NCBI GenBank assembly: GCA_945903635.1
Contig: CAMDOT010000004.1
Coordinates: 1-64,000, forward strand
Reading direction: 5' to 3'
DNA length: 64,000 nucleotides
Source of the DNA: Rhizobium sp. Q54
GTDB taxonomy: Bacteria; Pseudomonadota; Alphaproteobacteria; Reyranellales; Reyranellaceae
Position 1 is the first letter of the stretch. Each line of letters opens with the position of its first letter. The notes beneath the pieces are model-generated. The model saw only the letters and a list, made by a program, of their open reading frames with translations, was not told where the DNA came from and searched no databases. A program made the translations under genes and the position numbers. Positions 18,884-27,122 of this stretch are shown here, in pieces.

Positions 18884-19339
18884 CTACTTCTTCAGCGGCA
18901 GGATCTGTCCGCGAATTTCGCCGTCGGGATATTTCTCGGTCATCACGTTGACGTACCAGCGGCCGGCGAGGACTTCGGCAGCCTGGCCTTCGGTCAGCGT
19001 GACGCCGTCGTCGATTGTCGAGCGGTCGGCATAGAACGGCACGTTGATGGGCGCCACCTGCTGGGCGTTCTCGCCCGCCGGTGCCGGACCGTGCAGGTAG
19101 GCCATGGTTACCGGGCCGCTCAGCCCGACCACGTTCAGCCGATACTCCAGCACCTTGGTCGAGGGCCGGTAGACTGCCGCAAAATAGCCGGTGCCTTTGG
19201 TGTCCGCCGGCGGCACCTCGCTGGCGCCGTTCAGGGTTGCGCGGAAGTCGGTCTTGGGGAGCCTGGGCTCGCCCGGATAGAACGAGCAGCCACCTGCCGT
19301 GAACAAGAGGCCAAGAAAGAGGGCGCGGCGAAACATCAT
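18884..19339 (-). CDS. CHRD-domain lipoprotein
   Basis: The 151-aa exported protein has a signal peptide ending in a lipobox (LFTAGGC, Cys at about residue 18). The rest is a CHRD domain, recognisable from FRATLNGASEVPPADTKGTGYFAAVYRPST, the AYLHGPAPAGENA loop, and the C-terminal GRWYVNVMTEKYPDGEIRGQI. CHRD domains are found in chordin and many bacterial secreted proteins; their function in bacteria is not established. It is monocistronic between a small plus-strand gene and the monooxygenase. Confidence 0.88.
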   Translation of the reverse strand: MMFRRALFLGLLFTAGGCSFYPGEPRLPKTDFRATLNGASEVPPADTKGTGYFAAVYRPSTKVLEYRLNVVGLSGPVTMAYLHGPAPAGENAQQVAPINVPFYADRSTIDDGVTLTEGQAAEVLAGRWYVNVMTEKYPDGEIRGQILPLKK

Positions 19340-19382
19340 CCCTAGTCTACGCTGCCACGACGACGGTCGTCCCCAGCGTAAA

Positions 19383-21149
19383 TCATGCCCGGTGATGGAC
19401 CGGCGCCTGGCCGTAGACCTCGACCGGCAAGCCCTCCAGCCGCGCCTTCAGCTGCAAGGCCAGGAACCGCGAATAGAGGCGCGACTGCATGAGGTTGCCG
19501 CCGTGGAACCACAGGTTCTCCTGCGCGGTGGGCTTCCACATGTTGCGCAACTCCCCCTCCCACGGGCCGGGGTCCTTCGCCGTGCCGGAACCCAGGCCCC
19601 AGCACCTGCCGACCTTGCGGGCGACCTCGGGCGAGATCAGTTCGCCCGCCCACTGGTTCATCGAACCGTAGCCGGTGGCATAGACGACGAGATCGGCCTT
19701 CAGCACGCTGCCGTCGACCAGTACGACGGCATCCTCGGTGAGGTGGGAAACTTCTACGCCCGACTTGAGCTTGATGCTCCCGTCGGCGATCAGGTCGGAA
19801 GCGCCGACGTCGATGTAGTAGCCCGAGCCGCGGCGCAGATACATCGGACCGATGCCGGTCTCGTCCTCACCAAAGGTGAGCTTGAAGCCGGCGGCGCGCA
19901 GGCGATCGTAGAACTCCGCATCCTCGCGCTTGATCCGCTCGACCGTCGGCCGGGAGGCGACCGGCAGCGCGCCATAGGGCATCGATGCCACGGTGAGGTC
20001 GGCGATGTCGGTGGTGATGCCCGACGCGAGCGCTTCCTCGGAGTAGAGCGGGCGGTTCCGCGCCAGCGTCTCGGCGCGCATCACCAGCGTCGGCGAGCGC
20101 TGCAGCATCGTGACATCAGCGCCGTGCTCCCACAGGTCAGCTGCGATGTCGTGCGCCGAGTTGTTCGAGCCCACGACGACGCAGCGCTTGCCGGCCCAGC
20201 CCTCGCCGCCGGGATGGGCGCTGGAGTGATGCTGATTGCCGCGGAATTTTTCCGCGCCCGGGAGGCTGGGGATTTCAGGAAAGCCCGACATGCCGGTGGC
20301 CAGCACGATGTGCTTGGGCTTGAGCGTCACCGACTCGCCTTCACGCTCGACTGTCACGGTCCATTCCTGGCGGCCTGCATCCCACGACGCGCCGCGGCAC
20401 GCCGTCGAGCTCCAGTAGTCGAGCTCCATGACCTTCACGTAGGATTCCAGCCAGTCGCCCATCTTGTCCTTGGGCGTGTAGACGGGCCAGTGATCGGGAA
20501 ACGGCAGGTATGGCAGATGGTCGTACCAGACCGGATCGTGCAGGCAGAGCGACTTGTAGCGATTGCGCCAGGCATCGCCCGGCCGCGGGTTGCGGTCGAC
20601 GATCAGCGCGGGCACGCCCAGGCGCCTGAGCCGCGCGCCGAGGCCGATCCCTCCCTGCCCGCCGCCGATCACCAGCACGAAAGGCTGGCGAGTGTAGCCG
20701 AATTCGGCCGCGTCGGCCTGGCGCCGGTCGGTCCAGGTGACGCGGTTCCGGATGGCGCCGTGCTGGACGCCCGACTCGCGCGAGGGGCCACTCTTCTCCT
20801 CGAAGCCCTTCAGCTCCATCAGCGCCGTGAACAGCGTAAACGCCTTGCCGTTCTTCAGGCGGACGTGGCCGGTGCCGCGGCCCAGCGCTGTGTCGAAGGT
20901 GAACCAGCCGTCGCGCTCGCCGACGCTAAAGGAGTTGGGCTGCACCTCGCCCAGTCGCGCGGCCAGCATGTCGGCGATCGCCCCGCGCCCTTCCAGCGTC
21001 ACGATGTTCCAGGTGAAGGACACGAGATCGCGCCAGTAGCCGTCGTCGGTGAACAGGGCAGCCGTGCCGACGGCATCGCCCCGTTGCAGCACCGCTGCGA
21101 AGCGGGCGAGCCAATCGGATATCGAGGATGAGGGGGTGGTTTCTTTCAT
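19383..21149 (-). CDS. flavin-containing monooxygenase with N-terminal NTF2-like domain
   Basis: The 588-aa protein starts at the ATG at 21149. Residues ~1-130 form an SnoaL/NTF2-like domain (ISDWLARFAAVLQRGDAVGTAALF). Then comes an FMO-type oxygenase with the FAD loop VLVIGGGQGGIGLGARL at about 160, the FMO motif FRGNQHHSSAHPGG, and an NADPH loop CVVVGSNNSAHDIA. It is YUC/indole-pyruvate monooxygenase-like in motif spacing, but the substrate is unknown. The NTF2 fusion is a known architecture in soil bacteria. It is divergent from the amidohydrolase at 21268. Confidence 0.87.
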   Translation of the reverse strand: MKETTPSSSISDWLARFAAVLQRGDAVGTAALFTDDGYWRDLVSFTWNIVTLEGRGAIADMLAARLGEVQPNSFSVGERDGWFTFDTALGRGTGHVRLKNGKAFTLFTALMELKGFEEKSGPSRESGVQHGAIRNRVTWTDRRQADAAEFGYTRQPFVLVIGGGQGGIGLGARLRRLGVPALIVDRNPRPGDAWRNRYKSLCLHDPVWYDHLPYLPFPDHWPVYTPKDKMGDWLESYVKVMELDYWSSTACRGASWDAGRQEWTVTVEREGESVTLKPKHIVLATGMSGFPEIPSLPGAEKFRGNQHHSSAHPGGEGWAGKRCVVVGSNNSAHDIAADLWEHGADVTMLQRSPTLVMRAETLARNRPLYSEEALASGITTDIADLTVASMPYGALPVASRPTVERIKREDAEFYDRLRAAGFKLTFGEDETGIGPMYLRRGSGYYIDVGASDLIADGSIKLKSGVEVSHLTEDAVVLVDGSVLKADLVVYATGYGSMNQWAGELISPEVARKVGRCWGLGSGTAKDPGPWEGELRNMWKPTAQENLWFHGGNLMQSRLYSRFLALQLKARLEGLPVEVYGQAPVHHRA

Positions 21150-21267
21150 GGGCCGCACTCTAGCCAAAGAATCCCCCGGCAGGGTCCGGCCGTTTTCGCG
21201 GAACGATACGAAGGGGCTGGCCCGGCGCGCGGAGCAGGAGGATGATTTGCCCCGGAGGACCACACCC

Positions 21268-22407
21268 ATGAAATACGAAGTCATCTCCGCCGACGGACAT
21301 GTCGACCTGATCTGGCTGCCGACCGATCTGTTCACCAAGAACGCGTCGGGCCAGATGAAGGAGCGCATGCCCTACGTCATCGACGGCCCCAAGGGCCCCG
21401 AGTGGACCAGCCGCAACGGCGCCAAGTTCGGCCTGGTGAACGGCATGGGCTCGGCCGGACGCGAATACGTACCAGGCATCATCCACCGCTCCGACCGCAT
21501 GGCCTCGACCGGCCTCTATGCCGACGGCAAGAAGGGCGTCCGCCGCCTCACCGAGGTCGACCTGCGCCTCCAGGACCAGGACCGCGACGGCGTCCAGGCC
21601 GAGGTGCTGTACGGTGTGCTGGGCTCGAGCGGCCGGCTGAACGATCCCGAGGCCGCGCTGGAGATGCTGCGCATCTACAACGACTGGCTCCATGACTTCT
21701 GCACGCAGGCGCCCGACCGGCTGGTCGGCCTGGCCAACATCCCGAACTACAACATGGAGGAGTCGGTTACCGAGGCGATGCGTTGCGCCAAGCGCGGCGT
21801 GCGCGGCCTCGACATCGCCAACCGGCCCGACATGACACCGCTCTGGGACGAGCATTGGGAGCCGCTCTGGAAGTTCGGCCACGAGACCGGCATTCCGCTC
21901 CACTTCCACACGATCGGCGGCCGCTCGCCGGACTACACCAAATTCCCGCAGCACGTCGTGCGGCGCATCCAGGCCGTGCACATCACCGGCTTCCAGATGC
22001 ACATGAGCACCATGCTGATGGGACTGATCTACTCGGGCGCCCCGGAACGCTATCCGAACCTGAAGATCGTGATCGGCGAAGCCGGGCTCGGCTGGATCCC
22101 CTATGTCCTGCAGCACATGGATCTCGAGTGGGAGGACCAGTTCAAGGACCTCGACCTCAAGATGAAGCCCAGCGAATACTGGCATCGCCAATTCTACGCC
22201 ACCTATCAGACCGATCCGGTGGGCATCGAACTGCTGAAGCACCTGGGCGAGGACAACGTCATGTGGGGATCGGACTTTCCCCATCCCGACGGCATCTGGC
22301 CCGACAGCCAGGAGTTCCTGAAGAAGGAACTCGACGACATCACGCCCGCCGCCCGTACCAAGATCACGCGCGACAACGCGATCAAGCTCTACGGGCTCGG
22401 CGCCTAG
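21268..22407 (+). CDS. amidohydrolase family protein (decarboxylase-like)
   Basis: The 379-aa protein, ATG at 21268 with a GGAGGA site, is a large member of the amidohydrolase-2 family. Metal ligands are suggested by VISADGHVD at the N-terminus, PLHFHTIGG at about residue 210, and the Asp of MWGSDFPHPDGIWP near the C-terminus. Family members include 2-amino-3-carboxymuconate-semialdehyde and other ring-acid decarboxylases. It is followed 12 nt later by an Ldh-type dehydrogenase, and the divergent neighbour is a monooxygenase, consistent with an aromatic or heterocycle breakdown cluster (inference). Confidence 0.88.
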   Translation: MKYEVISADGHVDLIWLPTDLFTKNASGQMKERMPYVIDGPKGPEWTSRNGAKFGLVNGMGSAGREYVPGIIHRSDRMASTGLYADGKKGVRRLTEVDLRLQDQDRDGVQAEVLYGVLGSSGRLNDPEAALEMLRIYNDWLHDFCTQAPDRLVGLANIPNYNMEESVTEAMRCAKRGVRGLDIANRPDMTPLWDEHWEPLWKFGHETGIPLHFHTIGGRSPDYTKFPQHVVRRIQAVHITGFQMHMSTMLMGLIYSGAPERYPNLKIVIGEAGLGWIPYVLQHMDLEWEDQFKDLDLKMKPSEYWHRQFYATYQTDPVGIELLKHLGEDNVMWGSDFPHPDGIWPDSQEFLKKELDDITPAARTKITRDNAIKLYGLGA

Positions 22408-22419
22408 CGCGCCGACCCG

Positions 22420-23484
22420 ATGGCTGCCGAACACCGTCTCTCGCCGGGCCATCTCTCGCCGAATAGGCTGCTCGATTTCGCGACCGCCGTTTACGCATCA
22501 GCCGGCATGCCCGAGGCCGATGCACGCATCGTCGCCGACACGCTGGTGATGGCCGACCTGTGGGGCCATCAATCGCATGGCGTCATGCGGCTCTCGTGGT
22601 ACCTCGCCCGCCTCAAGACGGGTGTGTGCAGTGCAGTCGCCGCGCCAAAGTTCGTCGTCGATGCGCCGGCCGTGGCCGTGATCGACGGCGGCGATGCGAT
22701 GGGCCAGGTGCTGAACGTATTCGCCATGCGCGAGGCCATCCGCCGCGCCAAGGTGCATGGCATCGCGGCCATCGGGCTGCGCAACTCCAACCATTTCGGC
22801 ACGGCGCTCTACTACACGCTGATCGCGGCGCGCGAAGGATGCATCGCCTTCCTGTCGACCAATGCAAGCCCGGCGATGGCGCCCTGGGGCGGCCGCAAGA
22901 AGACCGTCGGCACCAATCCGTGGTCGTGGGCGGCACCGGCCGGCTCCCATCCGCCGATGGTACTCGACATCGCCAACACAGGCGTCGCACGCGGCAAGGT
23001 CTATCTCGCGAAGCAAAAGGGCCAGTCGATCCCGGAGGGCTGGGCACTGGACGCCGACGGCGCACCGACGACCGACCCGGCTGCCGCGATCGACGGCATC
23101 ATCCTGCCGATGGCCGGCCACAAGGGTTATGCGATCGCTGCCATGATGGACATGCTGTCGGGCGTGCTGACGGGCAGTGCTTTCGGCAGCGGCGTGTTCG
23201 GCCCCTACCAGACCGACCACAAGAGCGGTGCCGGTCAGTTGATGATCGTACTCGACATCAAGGTCTTCCAGCCGCTGGCCGACTTCAACGCGCGCATGGA
23301 AAAGATGATCGTCGAACTCAAGGCCGTGCCACTCGCCCAGGGTCACGCGGAAGTGTTCTATCCCGGCGAGATCGAGGCTCGAAACGAAGCCAGAAATCGC
23401 CGCGACGGATTGCTGTTGCCTGCAGACACCATCGAGGATCTTGTGAAAGTCGGTCGCCAAGCCGGAATCGCGACGCCTTTCTGA
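22420..23484 (+). CDS. Ldh-family (malate/L-lactate type 2) oxidoreductase
   Basis: The 354-aa NAD(P)-dependent dehydrogenase belongs to the family that includes malate dehydrogenase YlbC/AllD, sulfolactate and delta-1-piperidine-2-carboxylate reductases. Typical motifs are LWGHQSHGVMRL (catalytic His), IGLRNSNHFGTALYY (second His and substrate loop) and GRKKTVGTNPWSWAAP. A C-terminal GHKGYAIAAMMDMLSGVLTGS helix is present. The substrate is not predictable. It lies in a run with an EamA transporter and an aminotransferase, so amino/oxo acid metabolism is plausible. Confidence 0.9.
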   Translation: MAAEHRLSPGHLSPNRLLDFATAVYASAGMPEADARIVADTLVMADLWGHQSHGVMRLSWYLARLKTGVCSAVAAPKFVVDAPAVAVIDGGDAMGQVLNVFAMREAIRRAKVHGIAAIGLRNSNHFGTALYYTLIAAREGCIAFLSTNASPAMAPWGGRKKTVGTNPWSWAAPAGSHPPMVLDIANTGVARGKVYLAKQKGQSIPEGWALDADGAPTTDPAAAIDGIILPMAGHKGYAIAAMMDMLSGVLTGSAFGSGVFGPYQTDHKSGAGQLMIVLDIKVFQPLADFNARMEKMIVELKAVPLAQGHAEVFYPGEIEARNEARNRRDGLLLPADTIEDLVKVGRQAGIATPF

Positions 23485-23489
23485 CCGAC

Positions 23490-24329
23490 ATGAATCCTGC
23501 GTTGCGCATTCCGCTCCTGACCACGCTGGCGATGCTGGCCTTCGCCGGCAATTCGCTGCTCTGCCGGCTGGCGTTGCGCGACACAGGGATCGACGCCGCG
23601 AGCTTCACCGCGATCCGCCTGGGCTCCGGCGCGCTGATTCTGGCCGCGATCCTCATGTCGCGCGGCAAGCGTCCCACCGCGGGCGGAAGCTGGCCGATGG
23701 CGGCCATGCTGTTTGCCTATGCGGTGTGCTTCTCCTTCGCCTACCGCTACCTGACGGCCGCGACCGGTGCGCTGCTGCTGTTCGGTGCCGTGCAGCTGAC
23801 CATGATGGGCTACGGCCTGTGGACCGGCGAACGGATCGGCGGCGTAAGGCTGGCCGGCCTGGTGCTGGCGCTGGGCGGGCTGGTCTGGCTGCTGCTGCCC
23901 GGCCTCGCGGCGCCTCCCATTCTGGCAGCGGCGCTGATGCTGGCGGCAGGTGCTGCCTGGGGTGTCTATTCGCTGCTCGGCAAGGGGGCCGGCGACCCGA
24001 CGGCGGCGACGGGCGGCAATTTCCTGCGCACCCTACCCTTTGCCGCGGCCCTCATGCTGGCCACGGCCACGGCCGGCACCGTCGACCACGCCGGCGCGCT
24101 CTATGCGGTCCTTTCAGGCGCCGTGACCTCGGGATTGGGCTATGTCCTCTGGTATGCTGCGCTGCCGATGTTGCGGGCCACGACGGCGGCGACAGTGCAG
24201 CTCTGCGTGCCGGCCATTGCGGCCCTGGGCGGGGCAATGCTACTCGCCGAGCCGGTCACGGCGCGACTGCTGGTGGCGTCTGTCGCGGTTCTGGGCGGTA
24301 TCGCCCTCACGATCTATCGGAAGAATTGA
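23490..24329 (+). CDS. EamA/DMT-family transporter
   Basis: The 279-aa integral membrane protein has ten hydrophobic helices in two five-helix halves, the EamA (drug/metabolite transporter) pattern. Each half begins with a small-residue-rich helix (ALLTTLAMLAFAGNSLLCRLAL-like; PPILAAALMLAAGAAWGVYSLLGK). Its ATG is 5 nt after the upstream dehydrogenase stop and it ends 11 nt before the aminotransferase, so the three are one transcription unit. It probably exports or imports a small metabolite of that pathway. Confidence 0.88.
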   Translation: MNPALRIPLLTTLAMLAFAGNSLLCRLALRDTGIDAASFTAIRLGSGALILAAILMSRGKRPTAGGSWPMAAMLFAYAVCFSFAYRYLTAATGALLLFGAVQLTMMGYGLWTGERIGGVRLAGLVLALGGLVWLLLPGLAAPPILAAALMLAAGAAWGVYSLLGKGAGDPTAATGGNFLRTLPFAAALMLATATAGTVDHAGALYAVLSGAVTSGLGYVLWYAALPMLRATTAATVQLCVPAIAALGGAMLLAEPVTARLLVASVAVLGGIALTIYRKN

Positions 24330-24340
24330 AAGAAGGCTCC

Positions 24341-25543
24341 ATGTTCCAGGTTTCCGACCGTCTCAAGAATGTAAAAGTGTCGGCGTCCGCCGCCATGACC
24401 CGCAAGGTGCGCGAGCTGCGCGCCGAGGGCGTGAAGATCGTGGGCCTGTCGTCGGGCGAGCCCGACTTCCCGACGCCGCTGCACGCCATCGAGGCGGCGC
24501 ACAAGGCAGCCCTCGCCGGCGACACCAAGTATCCGCCGCAGGACGGCGTGAAGCCTCTCAAGGAGGCGATCCGCGCCAAGTTCAAGCGCGACAACAATCT
24601 CGACTATGCGCTGGACGAGATCATGGTCTCCAACGGCAGCAAGCAGATCATGTACGACGCGCTGATGGCGAGCGTTAACCCGGGCGACGAGGTGATCATT
24701 CCGGTGCCGGGCTGGATCTCCTACGCCGACCAGGCGACGGTCGCCGGCGCCACGCCGGTGTTCGTGTCGTGCCCCGAGAACAACCAGTTCAAGCTGCGCG
24801 CCGCCGACCTCGACGCCGCGATCACCCCCAACACCAAGTGGGTGGTGATGAACTTTCCCAACAACCCGACGGGCGCCGTCTGTTCGCGCGCCGAGATGCG
24901 CGCCATCGCCGACGTGCTGCTGCGCCATCCGCACGTGATGATCATGGCCGACGACGTCTACGAGCACCTGATCTATGACGACTTCGGCTTTTGCACCATC
25001 GCCGAGGTCGAGCCGAAGCTGAAGGAGCGGACGCTCACGGTGAACGGCGCGTCGAAGGCCTATGCCATGACGGGCTGGCGCGTCGGCTTTGCCGGCGGGC
25101 CGCGGTCGCTGATCGCGGCCATGACCAACATGCAGGGCCAGATCGGCTCCGGCATCTCGACCATCAGCCAGGCAGCGGCAACCGCGGCGCTGAACGGGCC
25201 GCAGGAACTCCTGAAGGAACGCGCGGCCGACTACCAGAAGCGGCGTGACGAGGTGGTGGCGATGATGCGCGCCGCACCCGGCATCACCTGCCACAAGCCC
25301 GAAGGCGCGTTCTACGTGTTTCCCAACATCGCGGGCTGCATCGGCAAGACCAGCAAGGGCGGCCGCAAGATCGATACCGACACCGCATTCGTGACAGCGC
25401 TGCTGGAGGAGAAGCATGTCGCCACCGTGCAGGGTGCGGCCTACGGCATGAGCCCCTACTTCCGCATCTCCTACGCCACCGATCTGGCCAGCATCCGTGA
25501 AGGCTGTGGGCGGATCCAGGAATTCTGCCGCGACCTTCGCTGA
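24341..25543 (+). CDS. PLP-dependent aminotransferase (class I, aspartate aminotransferase-like)
   Basis: The 400-aa fold-type I aminotransferase shows SSGEPDFPTP and KYPPQDGVKPLKEAI near the N-terminus. The PLP-contact Asn is in NFPNNPTGAV, the Asp/Tyr pair in ADDVYEHLIY, and the Schiff-base Lys in NGASKAYAMTGWRVGF. It ends with the Arg that binds the substrate carboxylate (YFRISYA). Alpha-group members use aspartate, aromatic amino acids or alanine. It is the last gene of the dehydrogenase-transporter-aminotransferase unit. Confidence 0.93.
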   Translation: MFQVSDRLKNVKVSASAAMTRKVRELRAEGVKIVGLSSGEPDFPTPLHAIEAAHKAALAGDTKYPPQDGVKPLKEAIRAKFKRDNNLDYALDEIMVSNGSKQIMYDALMASVNPGDEVIIPVPGWISYADQATVAGATPVFVSCPENNQFKLRAADLDAAITPNTKWVVMNFPNNPTGAVCSRAEMRAIADVLLRHPHVMIMADDVYEHLIYDDFGFCTIAEVEPKLKERTLTVNGASKAYAMTGWRVGFAGGPRSLIAAMTNMQGQIGSGISTISQAAATAALNGPQELLKERAADYQKRRDEVVAMMRAAPGITCHKPEGAFYVFPNIAGCIGKTSKGGRKIDTDTAFVTALLEEKHVATVQGAAYGMSPYFRISYATDLASIREGCGRIQEFCRDLR

Positions 25544-25566
25544 GTCCCGGCGAGAGAAGCGGCGCG

Positions 25567-26361
25567 ATGGCCCTGCAGTACATCCTCGACGCCGGCGCGA
25601 TCGGCCAGTATCCGCAGATCCTCGCCCATGGCGCCGCGGCAAGCCTGATCATCCCGCAGGCCGCGGTCGACGAGATCCGCGGACGCCAGGCGCGCGGCCT
25701 GCGCGCCGATATCCAGGACCTCCTCGACCGCGCGATCGATTCGGGCGCGGTCGTCGTGCCGCCCCTGGGCGGTACGGTTGAGACACTCGCCCTCGAATGC
25801 GCAGAAGAAAGCGGGCCCGGGAATGTTCGCGTCGTCACCTCGGATCGCCGCCTCATCCAATCACTGACTTCGAAGGGGATAGCATCGATTAGCGGCAGCA
25901 AGCTCCTATCGGAGCTTTCGTCGACCGGATCGGATGCAAGCCTCGAGCTGGCCGCCGAGCGGATCGTCGCGGCACAGCGCCGGCATCTGGCGGTCGGTCT
26001 GATCGTCGCGATCGTGATAACTGCGATGGCAATCGCCATCGTCCTCAACCATCAGCTCATCTTTCACAGGACGCCGGCGTGGCTGATGCCGATCCTGCTG
26101 CTGCTTGTGGCTGCTCTCTTCTTCTGGTGGCGCGGCCGACACAGGTTTTCCTACGGCCTGTTCGAGGTCACGATCGGCCTGCTCATCGCCTCGCAGTCCA
26201 TCGTCGTGCTGCCCTCGAGCTACGAACTGTCGACCGCCAAGTCGATCCAGTTCATCGGTGGGCTCTACATCATGGTGCGCGGCTTCGAAAGTATCGACCT
26301 CAGCATCGAAGACACGCGTCTCGGCGGCTGGTGGCGCCGGCTGTTCCACGGTGGACGCTAG
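25567..26361 (+). CDS. PIN-like domain protein with C-terminal membrane helices
   Basis: I recognise no named family for the whole 264-aa protein. Residues 1-110 look like a PIN-type nuclease fold: LDAGAIGQY (Asp8), VDEIRGRQ (Glu36) and VVTSDRRLIQ (Asp93) are in the right order and spacing for its acidic site. From about 140, four hydrophobic stretches follow (around 141-162, 171-188, 197-215 and 225-240), so the PIN domain would be tethered on the cytoplasmic face of the membrane. No antitoxin-like gene precedes it. It starts 23 nt after the aminotransferase stop. Confidence 0.7.
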   Translation: MALQYILDAGAIGQYPQILAHGAAASLIIPQAAVDEIRGRQARGLRADIQDLLDRAIDSGAVVVPPLGGTVETLALECAEESGPGNVRVVTSDRRLIQSLTSKGIASISGSKLLSELSSTGSDASLELAAERIVAAQRRHLAVGLIVAIVITAMAIAIVLNHQLIFHRTPAWLMPILLLLVAALFFWWRGRHRFSYGLFEVTIGLLIASQSIVVLPSSYELSTAKSIQFIGGLYIMVRGFESIDLSIEDTRLGGWWRRLFHGGR

Positions 26362-26378
26362 CGAGGCCGGCGCTCCGT

Positions 26379-26828
26379 CTAGAGCTGCTTGATCTGCCTC
26401 ACTTGCGCTGGGATACCGAGCTTGCGCGAGCACAACGGCCAGTGCCACGGCTCCTCCAGATCGTAGATCATGTACCAGGCGAGGCTGGCAGCCTTGTCGT
26501 AGGTCTGCGCGTAGTCGATCGCTTCCTTCACCGTAAGCTCGGTGCCGTCGCGCTTGCGTGTGTAGGTGATGAAGGTCCGCGGCGTGAACTGGAAGCGACC
26601 ATGATAGGCACCGCGACCACCATAGATCGGTGACGCCTGAGGTCCCCAGCTGCCGCTCTCGCACGTGGCGAGCTGCTGCAGCAGATGCTCCTTGCGGTCG
26701 TCAATCTCCTGCTGGCGAGGATCGGCCGGCGCAACCGCCGCAACTTGCGGCGGCTTAGGCGCGCAGCCACCCACACCCAACGCTGCGGCGAGGAGAAACG
26801 AGGCGGCGGCGGATTGCAGGCGGGTCAC
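26379..26828 (-). CDS. lipoprotein with Rpf/lysozyme-like domain
   Basis: The 149-aa exported lipoprotein has a signal peptide with lipobox (LGVGGC, Cys22), then a short Pro/Ala linker. A domain starting at about residue 50 has CESGSWGPQ followed by YHGRFQFTPRTFITY. The Cys-Glu-Ser and G-x-F-Q-F arrangement is like resuscitation-promoting-factor/transglycosylase folds, where this Glu (Glu57) is catalytic. It would act on peptidoglycan in the periplasm. It is convergent with the PIN-like gene. The assignment rests on motif resemblance only. Confidence 0.65.
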   Translation of the reverse strand: MTRLQSAAASFLLAAALGVGGCAPKPPQVAAVAPADPRQQEIDDRKEHLLQQLATCESGSWGPQASPIYGGRGAYHGRFQFTPRTFITYTRKRDGTELTVKEAIDYAQTYDKAASLAWYMIYDLEEPWHWPLCSRKLGIPAQVRQIKQL

Positions 26829-26958
26829 AACCGCATATTGTTCACACGAATTAACACGCGCCGTAAACCCTGCCCCTCAATCCCATGCCACAAGATGAGG
26901 TATGCTCCAAGGCAGGATACGCCAAGGACATGATGTAAGAAATTGCGAGAAAATATAC

Positions 26959-26988
26959 TTGACGATTCAGCAGGTTTTGGCGTAAAAA
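26959..26988 (+). promoter_or_regulatory. possible promoter of the nuclease/immunity-like pair
   Basis: A TTGACG hexamer at 26959 is followed 18 nt later by TAAAAA (26983), within the most A+T-rich stretch of the neighbourhood. This resembles a sigma-70 promoter and points toward the downstream plus-strand genes. The -10 match is weak, so this is tentative. Confidence 0.3.
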
Positions 26989-27022
26989 AAATATATGCTG
27001 ACGGGTAATCCGCCGGCCCTCC

Positions 27023-27057
27023 AAAGCCCGCCCGGTTCGCCCCGCGCGGGCTTTTTT
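27023..27057 (+). terminator. rho-independent terminator 1
   Basis: A G+C-rich stem (AAAGCCCGC at 27023-27031 with GCGGGCTTT at 27046-27054, 14-nt loop) is followed by six T residues. It points toward the nuclease gene but lies upstream of it, 66 nt before its start codon, so it interrupts any transcript initiated at the candidate promoter. Confidence 0.8.
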
Positions 27058-27079
27058 ATTGTCCGTTCCACCGTCCTCC

Positions 27080-27105
27080 AAGCCGCCCTCCCGGGCGGCT
27101 TTTTT
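27080..27105 (+). terminator. rho-independent terminator 2
   Basis: A 9-bp stem (AAGCCGCCC at 27080-27088, GGGCGGCTT at 27093-27101) with a 4-nt loop and six T residues ends only 7 nt before the GGAG ribosome site of the next gene. Its loop side can also face the start region, so it may function as an attenuator or as the 5' end boundary of the mRNA. Confidence 0.8.
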
Positions 27106-27122
27106 CATTTCCGGAGACAATC

